Part shown: positions 25,481 through 35,749 of the stretch, in pieces | Numbering within the stretch: the stretch's first letter is position 1 | How the letters are laid out: each line of letters opens with the position of its first letter | Position numbers and translations under genes: made by a program | The notes under the pieces: model-generated | The model's input: only the letters and a program-made list of their open reading frames with translations | The model's database searches: none | Told to the model about the DNA's origin: nothing | From: Cordia subcordata | Taxonomy: Eukaryota; Streptophyta; Magnoliopsida; Boraginales; Cordiaceae | Assembly: GCA_028554755.1 (NCBI GenBank) | Contig: JAPTOF010000003.1 | Span: 29,964,001-30,028,000 of the forward strand | Direction: 5' to 3' | DNA length: 64,000 nt

Positions 25481-27876
25481 ATGGCAAGCTTAGCAATATG
25501 CTTGATCATGCTTATCTTGTCCATTGTCGACAAGGTTCAAGCTGCTGGCCGATTGCCAAGATTCATGAAGTCATCTGATCAGTTAATCTCAGATGGATTA
25601 CATCGCCATGTTGAAAACGAACCACCATTCATCCATCTCTATGGCTCGTTGTCGACAGATGTGTGCGTGCACATGTATGGTTTCTTTCCATGTGCAGACA
25701 ACATTGCAGGCTATATTTTACTGATATTTGTGTATCAGTACTTCATGAATGTTGGAGAACACCTCGTAACAAAGGGAAGCATAGTAGTCTTCAACATTCT
25801 GGGTCCTGGAATATATGGTGCTACTGCTTTTCGCCTCCTTAGGGCATTACCAGGACTCGCTCTGATGATTGGTAAGTATCTTATGCCGTAATTGTTTTCA
25901 CCATATTTTTCCCACCTGATTTTTCCTGCGCCATTATTTTTTTCTTGTTGTTGGAAAATTAAAGACCGAAAGATATATTCGTAATATCTTTCATTTATTG
26001 ACAGTAAAAAATAGTACAATATGATAGTTGAGTACTGAAACACCGTCTCTCCGTTATTGGTTTGGAGTCATGGCTCTATATGTGCAGTTAGTGAGGAGCC
26101 CTTGTAGGCTTCCTTGCTTTGGTGCTACGTGTTTAGCTCATGGTTGGAGCTCATGTTTGGCTCAATTTTACAATGAACACCAAGGGATCTATTTATACTA
26201 AACCAAAGTCGGTTAAGCATGAAGCACTTGGCAGCCTAGAATCTTCAAGAATTGCAAGTTGATATTGGCCATGGAAAATTACTTGAGATGCTAAACTTTC
26301 TACAGTACTTCACATGCCTAATAATCCTCACATGGTAATTGCTTTGCCTTCAAGTTTAATTCTTCTAGAATGGTGGTGAAAAATCTGGATACTTTGATGC
26401 TTTTTATTTAATTGAGCAGCAATTTCAACACTTGTATGGCAGTGACACACTATAAGCTGATAAAATTTAATTTTTGAAACTAGAGAAACTGCTTAAATTT
26501 TAGCATCTTATGGATTAAGGAAACACCCTGAATTCAGCATGATTCTTAGACATCAGTTACATCTTGGAGATTTCATACTGGTAGAACATAAACTTCAGTG
26601 AACTTGGGCAGACGAAGGACTATAACACATGCTTCATCCTAAATCGCTCCGGTGTAGAAGTAATCATTTAACATTTCTGTACAAGGTCTTCTTCTACCCA
26701 CCTCTTTATTCTGTATAATATATATATATATATATATTTTTTTTGCAGCATTGAATGGTTAGGTTTACACCCTCAATGTGATATCCCACGTTGGTTTGTG
26801 GGATGACTTGTGACTTGTCTATAAGTAGGTGTGACACTCAAGGTGAACATGAAAGTAACTTGCTCTTCTTCATGTTCTGATTCTGTTCTTGCAGTATCTG
26901 GAATTTTCGCTACCAAAGAAGATGCTCAAAGTCAGGTCTCCCTTGGAGTAAGCGTTTACGCTGGATCTACGATCTTTAGTCTTACGTTGTTGTGGGGCGT
27001 GCGTGTGATAGTTGACAGAAAAAAAATGCCTGAAGCACCATCAAGTTCACAATCTTCACTTTCAGAAGATTTGCTTCCCAAAAAAAGTTTCTTGAAGAGC
27101 TTGAATGGTTTGTATATCTTCCCCACTAATGAATTTCCCAATAACATGCATCTACATAGAACTAGAACTAATTAAACTCATCGGCATATTGACAGATACA
27201 GGAATAACAACAGACATACGGACTGGTTTTGCGGCAGGCACCATGCTTCTGTCTTTGATCCCATTTTTGATTGTGCAATTAGGAGTAACTGCCTTCAGCT
27301 CTTCCTTCAGAATACGGCTGGTGATTCTAATTGCGCTACTTGTATCCATCACATCATTGCTCGTTTACTTCATCTATCAGGTAATCTAGCAATGCTTATG
27401 TTGTGTAGATTTCAGCTAACTAATTTTAATGTGGTCAGTAAAATACAGAAGGAAGGAATAACAGGAAGAATTATACTAAATTTAGATGGGTAATATTGAT
27501 GTTGATTTAACCTAATAAATTGTGCGGCCATGGAGTTAAAACATGTTGTCTTTTCTAGCTTATGGATCCAAGCATTCAGATGAGAAGTTTAGAATATTCC
27601 AAGTATGAGAATCTAGTAGAAGGATTTTTGCATGCCAGCAGTCAGTTTGAGGAGGTTGGAATAGAGAAGGAATCTGCTATCTCAGAAACATTGAGGGCAT
27701 TTGACTCGAACAACGATAAAGTAATCGACGTGGAAGAGTTCATCAAAGGGTTTGGCAAATGGATAGATGAAGCCAAGAAGTTGGCATTGGCTGAAAATGG
27801 TGATTCCAGAGCAGGGAAACTTTGGAATAAGGCAAGGGAACTCTTTCAATTCTCATTTTCAAATTGTCTGATGCAA

Positions 27877-27907
<31 letters not shown>

Positions 27908-29508
27908 CAAATTTATTCTTTAGAGTTATTACTTACAATGAGGAAAAACAAAGATACAATTATGCATATATACTCTGCAGGTCATCAAGTCATTCGAGAA
28001 GAAGAAACAGGATGAAATAACCAAGATCGAGCATCCCGTGGAAAGAAGTTTGAGGCATGCTCAGAGTCAAGCTCCTGAAGCTGAAGGAATCCTTAATGAT
28101 AACGGAAGCTTCAGTGAGGAACGTATTAAAGGGTAAAATTGCCTGTTAGTTTAATTTAATCAAGTGGTTTCTGTTTTTAGAAGGCATAATGAGAATATTC
28201 TTGCTCTATTTTGGTCCTAAATAAATTGTCTTGACTCTTGACAGCGTCTTCAATATGTTTGACAAGGATCACAATAACTTGGTGTCACCATCTGAACTGG
28301 AGCAATTGATAGGAGAAATCAAATTTGGCGAAATGCAACTAAATAATGATGAGATAGTGAGTGAAGTTATGACAGATAATGGTATGACGGATGAAGAAGA
28401 ATTTGTCAATGGGATGGCAAAATGGCTGGATGAGGCCACTCGCTTAGCAAATTACAGGGACAAGAGAAGATCCATTTATGAATTCGACAACGGAAAGTGC
28501 AAACTGAGCTTCCATACACTTTAGGTTCAAGAAATGTCAATATTAAATTGCACGTTGCTATATATCACCCGAGTAATACTTCATCCTATTTATGTGCGTA
28601 GCAAGAGTTGGTGCAATAAAGCATCACCCAAACAACCTAATCTAAGACATTGCAGTATTAGATGGAAACTTTCAGGCTACAGCCACACAGGGAGATTTCA
28701 AATATCTTTACTCATTTTCATCAAGCTGTTTCCGTTGTGCTTTCAGGTCATGTGGGAAAAAAATTGATAAGTTAGCAGACGTGGTCAAACATAGTGGACG
28801 GGTCGTCATAGATAAGTTAATAACATGGGCATTCAACAAATCTGTATTTCATGTCTGTTTGGGCATAGCTATGTTGACCTTCCTTTCTAGGCCTCTCATT
28901 ATGAATATCCTACAACTCTCAAATGCATTGCAAATCCAGTCTTGGCTCATACCTTTCGTGATAGTACCTTTTGCCATGAACGCGCGAAGGGCAATATCAG
29001 CATTATTCTTTCCAGCGAGTCACAAAATCAGTGACAGAACTGCTTCTTTGAAATTTTCAGAGGTACTTCTCTCTCCTCCAACTCATTAGCTCACGTTTCC
29101 AGTTCTTTATTGCAACAAAATTAAAGACTTACCATTTTAACAATCTAGGAAAAAAAAAATTTTCTCAAAATTTTAATTTGAGCACGGTGCAATAATGATA
29201 TATAGTGATATTCGTATTTGATATATAATGGAACTAAGTGTAACTTTAATTTCATGCAGATATATGGTGGAGTGATAATGAACAATATCACGGGCTTGGT
29301 GACATTATTGGCAATCGTTTACGCTAAAGATTTGACATGGGATTACTCAGCGGAAGTGCTAATAATTTTGCTAATTTGTGCAGTGGTTGGCACGTTCTCA
29401 TCTTTAAGAACCACATAGCCTTTTTGGACCAGCTTCGTCGCATTCTTCCTTTATCCGGCTTCTATGGTGTTGTTTTATGTTTTTCAACATATTTAGGCCT
29501 GGAACTAA
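25481..29508 (+). pseudogene. Broken EF-hand sodium/calcium exchanger, copy 3
   Basis: Aligns with copy 2 from ATG to stop. Exons 1-3 are intact (25481-25871, 26895-27107, 27196-27380). Exon 4 (from 27559) is fused in frame with the later part of exon 5 by a deletion that removed intron 4 and the first EF-hand. A 1-bp insertion near 27850 shifts the frame, and the exon 5 donor is now GTCTGA. Exon 6 (27981-28132) is open. In exon 7 (from 28245) a 15-bp deletion near 28375 removes the start of EF loop 4. The exon 7 donor at about 28491 reads CGG instead of GGT. Exon 8 (from 28747) has a 1-bp A insertion that gives TGA at 28765-28767. Exon 9 (from 29260) has TAG at 29416-29418 and 29494-29496. 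A full-length exchanger is not possible. The N-terminal three exons could still be transcribed. Confidence 0.9.
25949..26430 (-). mobile_element. Solo LTR in intron 1 of the broken copy 3
   Basis: 482 bp starting TGTTGG and ending TTCAACA, with inverted TGTTG/CAACA termini and a perfect 5-bp target duplication CTTGT at 25944-25948 and 26431-26435. On the minus strand it has a TATAAATAG box near 26190-26198. The orientation is inferred from that box. Intron 1 of copy 2 has no counterpart (263 bp against 1023 bp). Solo LTRs arise by recombination between the two LTRs of a complete element. Confidence 0.85.
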
Positions 29509-29984
29509 AGTGCATCTTTATCTTTCTTTTTCTCTCTTGTACTCTCCTGTAATCTAAATCATGCGGCTGCAAGACACTTGAATAAGCGTAATTATTTGTC
29601 ACTCCTTTATCCCTTCAACCCTCTTTATATAGTAAGAAATCATATATTAAAATATATCAAATCTTCGCTGATGTATATATAAAGATTAAAGTTTTATTCA
29701 TGTAACCCTGTTAATCCTTCATCTCTCCTAATATAATAAAATTTCATGTAGTTAATTAATATTAAATCTCTCCTCACCACAGAAAAAAAAAATCAAATCG
29801 CTGTATATGATTAAAAAAATTGTTTATATAAGAAAGGGCGAAAAGATAACAACACTTACAAAATTTTAAGAAATGTCCACTGGCCTAGGGGCGGCTGGTC
29901 GAAAGATTGTAATTATTACGGGAAAAAAAAAAAAGGGTTGAAGCACATCAACTGACGTCCATCGAAGGAAATTCTGAGCAGGGG

Positions 29985-30285
29985 ATTGCTTGGGAATTGA
30001 ATTTGGCACACATGCATGAAAAACTTCGAGTGCATCCGTCTCCATAATGACCAATTTTAAGCTTCGTTTTGTTGTTTCATGCTTCTAATTGATAAAATTC
30101 TTTCTATATCAATTATTTTCTTGATATGAAATTAGTTATATACATTTAAAATTTTCGACTCTATATTAGCTTGAGGTATATCCTAAAGACATATGGGGAA
30201 GCTTTTCAAAATATCAGTATATATGTGAAAGTAATTCAACGGCTAGCATGCAGATTCATGAAAGTTGAGGGATAATTTGAATGTT
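29985..30285. repeat. Downstream flank of copy 3, duplicated at 21890-22210
   Basis: Co-linear with the flank of copy 2 (GGGGATTGCTTGGGAATTG, CATGAAAAACTTCGAGTGCA, GAAGCTTTTCAAAATATCAG). It marks the right end of the recognisable segmental duplication. Confidence 0.85.
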
Positions 30286-31378
30286 AATATTGCGCACGGT
30301 CTATTGCACATATCGGTCGGGAAAAGTGAGCGAAAATATTATTTATCATGTATTTACTATTTTCATAATTTTTTCATCTGAAATCACTTCCAATTTGCTT
30401 TGTGCCTTTTGCGTCTTGTATGAAATAATAAAAGAAAGGGTAAATTGCACGGAACCCCTTAGTGTTTTGTCATAAGTGTGTGTTTATCTTTGTAATTTAA
30501 AAATTAGTTAATTGCCCCCTATTCTTCTCAAAAGTGAAGCAAACACGCCCATTTTCTTAACTCCGTTAGTTTTGGCTAACGTAAATGCAAAAAAACTAAT
30601 TTGTCTTTCAAACCCAGGGGCTAACGGTGTACTTATGACAACTACAAGGGAGTACGGCGCACATATGAAAAACGACAGGAGGGTACGACGCTATTTATTC
30701 TATTTCAGTGGAAATGTGGAGTAATTAATAATTAATTAATTAATTAATGAGACGGTGGGTGTGCGATCGTGATAACAATGGAGGTTAATTTCTTTTTTTA
30801 TTATTTATTTTCTTATCACAAAAATATTTACTTACAGTAATGAAATAAAATGCAAACATATTTGTAGTATAATTGGTTAAAATTTATATATTTTAAACTA
30901 AATTCAAGGGATCAAGTCTTTTCTCTTACAAATGTTTTTTCAAAACAAAAAAGGAAGGCATTTTTTTTTTTACCAAAATCACGTTTAACAGCAAAAAAAA
31001 ACTAAGCTCAATTGCAGGCCGGTACGTGTACCACATGCTCAATTAAATCTAACTAAAAAAGTGATGGAGGGAGATAATATACTTTACTTTTGGAAAGTAC
31101 ATAGAATAATTAGCTAATTTTTAAATAACAAAAGTTAAAAAGCACATTTATGACAAATGAGCAGAGAATTCTATACAATTTATCCTAAAAGAAATATAAT
31201 AGATTGTCTCCAATAATTGTATGCAAATAATTCACACCAAATATTGTTTGACTTTTTAATTGTTTTGAAACATACTCTTTTGAAGTGCACTACCGTACCA
31301 CTGGGTTTATCACTTTAATAATTCTAAGCTATTCATTCTGTTTACATTAGTGAAGTCTAATAGTCCTCAAAACGAAAT
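30286..31378. other. Intergenic region without a recognisable gene
   Basis: AGGGTAAATTGCACGGAACCCC at about 30438 resembles the end of a Mutator-type MITE, but I could not find its partner end. The rest is AT-rich and featureless. Confidence 0.4.
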
Positions 31379-31452
31379 GGTCCCGTAGCTCAGTTGGTTA
31401 GAGCGTTGGTCTTACGAGCCGAAGGTCGCGGGTTCGAGCCCCGCCGGGACCA
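31379..31452 (+). tRNA. tRNA-Val (anticodon UAC)
   Basis: Complete cloverleaf: acceptor stem GGTCCCG/CGGGACC with discriminator A, D-arm GCTC/GAGC, anticodon loop CTTACGA (TAC at positions 34-36), T-arm GCGGG/CCCGC with loop TTCGAGC. There is no intron and no encoded CCA. An upstream CAA-type motif (CTCAAAAC, about 31367) and a TTTTT run at 31454-31458 fit Pol III start and stop signals of plant tRNA genes. It reads GUA codons, and others by wobble. Confidence 0.95.
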
Positions 31453-31485
31453 GTTTTTGTTTTGTTTGGTCTTATGCTTCTATGT

Positions 31486-31559
31486 GCTTCCAGCTGCAAG
31501 CCCAGTCCAAAATTTTGCTTTGTCTTTTTGTGTCTGTATGCTTCCAGCTGCAAGCCCAG
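31486..31559. repeat. Duplicated 20-bp motif just downstream of the tRNA gene
   Basis: GCTTCCAGCTGCAAGCCCAG occurs identically at 31486-31505 and 31540-31559 (period 54 bp), followed by an (AC)n tract at about 31568-31592. Confidence 0.85.
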
Positions 31560-31592
31560 ACCCAGTCCACACACACACACACACACACACAC

Positions 31593-33080
31593 CAGCCATG
31601 TACGACTTTCTCAATACGACGACAAATATATATAAATAATAAGAAAATACTATGTTAACAACCAGAATAATTAAGATTCTCTGTCGGCAATTTGTTTAAT
31701 GACGAAATAATTTGATTGCTCACTTATCCTATTTATCAATTCTTTAGCACCATTATTTTGTATAGGCCAGCTTTCATAACTAGTTTTCAAGACCTCAATT
31801 TTCTATTTGAAAATATTGGCAAGTCTTTAGTCGTCGTACGTTTTCTGGATGAGCCACATCTAATAAACCCTATGCAAAGGACCAATTGTGTCTTAACCGG
31901 CTCATGATCATAAGCTGTACCTTACAATAATGGAGTTGACATTTCTTATGGCCTCGAGGTAATTTTAATGTTGCTAGCTAATGAGAGTTTAAGGGTTCAC
32001 TCATAATATTATGCAATGTTTATAATTTGATGAAGAAATTTAATATTTGTTTTGTTACTGTTTTGAACAAATAAAAAAATCATGCTCATTGATTGGGGGG
32101 GGGGGGTTGTCCAATAAAGCAAAGCAAGTTAATTCTTTGATTGGAGAAAACCATATCAAAAGCATGTTTATGTTAAGTATGAGATTCATTAACATATTAG
32201 AAATATCCCAATTGACGTTACATTGAAAAAGGAAACAAATTAAACATGGAACAGATGGGTTACCAAACGCCACCTAATGCTAAACTCGGAAGATTCTCAA
32301 GTCAATTGAATGACTCTTCTCTAAAATTCTCATCATGCTTACCTTAATATAATTAATGGAGGGAAAAAAAAATGAAAAGTCTTTATTGAGTTGACCATAA
32401 ACATAAAGGGTTTACAGTGAGGGGACATGCAATCCACTTTGCTTCGCTTTCTGAATTTCTATATTTTCCATACCAAAAAGCAAGCCAGCTTAGATCAAGT
32501 AAATCTCCATTTCAAGTTAATGAAAAGTTAAATCTACTATACAAAGTGACTATATTTTATATATTATAATCAACCTTTGGAAATTGTGGAGAGACTTTTG
32601 CACTTATTTGTCTCATGTTTCTATCGTGCAACTAAAAGTTTATGGTAGGTGAGCCACCTTAATCTATATGAAATTAGCTTATCATTATTATGCTCCCCAT
32701 AATTAAAGGAGTAATTAAGGAAGACCTATCTCTCATGGATCACATCTTCTTCCCCTTTTTTTTTGTTTCTTGAAATGTAATGACAATCATTCCAAGGAGC
32801 TCGATTCAACCCACAACCCCCTCCCCAAGACCGAACAACACCAAACCCAAAAAAAAAAAAAAAGAAGAAGAAGAAGAAAAGGAAGGAGAAGAAATATTTG
32901 TGCAGGTTAATCAATTATAATCATAGCCCTTCTGTTTCTCGCTTTTTGCTGTTTACCAGTAACTTGTATATTCATTAAAGTAAACTGTATAATGCTCTAA
33001 AGTTTTAGATTGAGAAATCACTTGAAAAGCAAGTATGGTGATATTACTTCATGCATCAGTTTAAACTGCAAGCCCATGTG

Positions 33081-33118
<38 letters not shown>

Positions 33119-33709
33119 GTTGTGGTTTTAGGGTATACCAAAAAGAAAGAAAATAGTACAATCAATTAAGACCGATGGAGGAATAATTTTTATATGTCTA
33201 TCGAGTCATTAAAAAAAAATTAATAGTGATTAAGTTATTTTTTATTTACCAAGTGTTTCAATTTATATTCATACAATTTTAATATTCCTAAAATTCATTT
33301 ATTTGCTTTCTATTTTTTAAAAATATTAAAGCACGAGGACGTATCTTAAATACCCCATATTCCTGGTGCATGCTTTTGGTTTATCCTAGTTGATCTTAAG
33401 TTTAAAACTTAGCTTAATTAAATCAAAATGAAAAGTAAACTTCCCAAAAAGGACTAGCAATATTACATTTTTGGCATCAGATGAAATATATAAATCACCT
33501 GCCAAATGTAGACAAAGGGATGGAAGGCCATCCCAATCAGAAGATGCCAATCATATGTTTGGTTGTAATGTCTCTATATAGCCCATTTTCCGTGGAATAA
33601 TTCACCCGCTTGATTCTTTTATTGGACCCTCCCGTTGGGGTATGATAATTAATTTTGGAGCCAAAATGACAGGGACAAACAAATTAAATTTCCTTCTCTC
33701 ATCTTTTAT
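31593..33709. other. Intergenic region with simple repeats only
   Basis: Holds a run of 12 G at 32095-32106, an A-rich/GAA tract at 32850-32885 and a (TA)n tract at 33085-33115. The open frames here are short or low in complexity. No gene was recognised. Confidence 0.5.
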
Positions 33710-34140
33710 AAAGTACAATGCATTTTACTCTCTTGTATTTTTGTGAAAGTCACATAAAACTCTCATTATTTTTAAAACTTACTAATAAACCCTTATGATT
33801 TAAAAATATTGCACATTAACTCCCATTGTTAGTTTTCTTGTTTAAATTAATAGATTTTGGAATCGAAGGGGAGATTTTGCTCTGTTTTTCAAATCAGATG
33901 AAGAGATTTATACCAATTTGAAAATCAAAGGGGTTTTGCACCAATTTACTTGAGTTTTTTTTTTTTTGTTATTAGAAAGTCAAAATATAATTTAGGTGTG
34001 TTTTTATTTTCTCAATTAATTTTAGCAGAAAAAATAATGGCAAGGGCTAATATGTAATGTTTTCCAAATTACAGAAGTTTATCCATGAGTTTTGGAAGCA
34101 CAAGGGATTTTATAGGACAGTCACAAAATAGGGATAAAAT
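33710..34140. mobile_element. Possible foldback MITE, about 430 bp
   Basis: The left part (TTTTACTCTCTTGTATTTTTGTG, then AAAACTCTCATTATTTT) resembles the reverse complement of the right part (ATTTTATCCCTATTTTGTGA, then AAAATCCCTTGTGCTTCCAA). It is imperfect, and no target duplication was resolved. Confidence 0.4.
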
Positions 34141-34419
34141 TTTTATTCTTTTTTATATTAATTAAAAATTCACCCTAAACAAAATTATATGAGTTATGAC
34201 GAATATTTCAAATCAATTAATAATTAAATAATAATTACAATAAAGAATTAAAATCTAAACTCCATTTTTACAAACTTCAAAATGAGTTAGTAATCATCAA
34301 TCGTTCTACAAACTTGCTAGACAAATTTCTTCATCTTTCTTGATATTATTTATCAAACTTTGAGTATAGCTGGGGCGTTGGGTGGTAAGAGATGAGGGTA
34401 GGTGATGGGCCATGGCAAA

Positions 34420-34643
34420 TATCCTCATTACAGTAAAGAAACAAGGATACACACCCAACTTTTATAATTCTTTCTCACCTTCTTCTTCAACTATTTCTTC
34501 TCTTTCACTCAAACCATATTTGCATACACACCCTGTTGCGATCCCAAAAGCCATTGGATACCATCTCTTTTTCTCTTTTTCTTTACATTTTTAGACACCC
34601 TTTTGTCAAGCAAGACTCTTCATGTGAAAAAGCTCTCGTCTTT
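34420..34643 (+). other. Probable 5' UTR exon of the IQD gene
   Basis: A pyrimidine-rich leader ends at 34643 with TTT|GTAAGTTC. The matching acceptor is ACTGCAG at 35711-35717, leading to a short second leader exon (35718-35749) before the ATG. This gives a leader intron of about 1.07 kb. The 5' end is a guess. Confidence 0.45.
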
Positions 34644-35749
34644 GTAAGTTCAAATTTACACATTTTGTTGTTTCCTTGTTTTCTTATCCCAAGTTTACAT
34701 TTTTTTTTGTGTTGTTGCTGGTTTATAGTATGAAATATTGTCTGGGTATGCATTTGTTTACTAAAACTGAAGGAAAATTGTAGGATCTATATGTTGATGC
34801 TAAAAGAATTTCAGCTGAAATAATCGAGTTAATGCATTTAATTTGAGATCTTTTCTAGTGACTAATGTTATAAGACTTGAATCTTGAAGAAATGAGCTGA
34901 CCAAGAGTTTGTACTGAAGTGAAAAAGAAAAGTTTGTTTCTTTGTTTTTGTTCCCTCAGCTTGGTTCGGCTCTCCTCCATGTAGATGCTTCTCTTTTTCT
35001 TTAGGTTTCTGAATTTACTTATACAAACGTGGAGCATATTGATCGTACTGTACACAAGATTTTGTTAAAAATCTATTCATTTGTCATATGTTTGTGCAGT
35101 ATGATTAGTTCGTCATTAACTAAAAAGCCAATTGTAAAGAATGATTTGACAATGTCGTTTTCCTGAGCCATTAATGGGAATTTAGGGAATTAGGTTTCTA
35201 AAGAATATCTTAGATGTCCAAATAAATGCTTGATGCATGCTCAGATAGCTTTCGCTAAGTCATATCTCTTTTAGTGTTTTACTTGTCTGTATTGTGTATT
35301 GGGAAGATATTAGTCAAATTAAAATTAGGCTTCTGCCACTAAGGTCCTGTGAAGAGTTAGTTATAAGCAGCTTTGCCTCAACATGACGCAATAAAATCTT
35401 CCCTGATCTGGTTGGGTGTCATGTGGGAAATGGTCATATTAATTTCTCCATGAGATTGTTGATGCTTCTGGTCATATCTTCATTTGGTCTGAATTGCTGT
35501 GTAGTACTTGAGTATCATGGTATATGTCCACCATTTTTGTTCTCTCCAGAGTGTGTCTGCATGCCCTTTTGTGCTGTCAATGACAAGAATCTATTGCTGT
35601 CTTTCCAGTCATCAAGTATCCAGTGTTTGAATTATGAAGCGCAAAAGTTAAGAATTCATGCCACATAAATTATTTTCGAAGTGGGTTGCACAACTGAACA
35701 TTAGAATGTAACTGCAGGTTAACTTTGGCTTGCCCACTAAGCAACATCA

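Noticed and set aside
28534..28767. 77-codon frame in the pseudogene as a separate small gene
   Set aside because: It is intron 7 of the relic read through, ending at the frameshifted exon 8.
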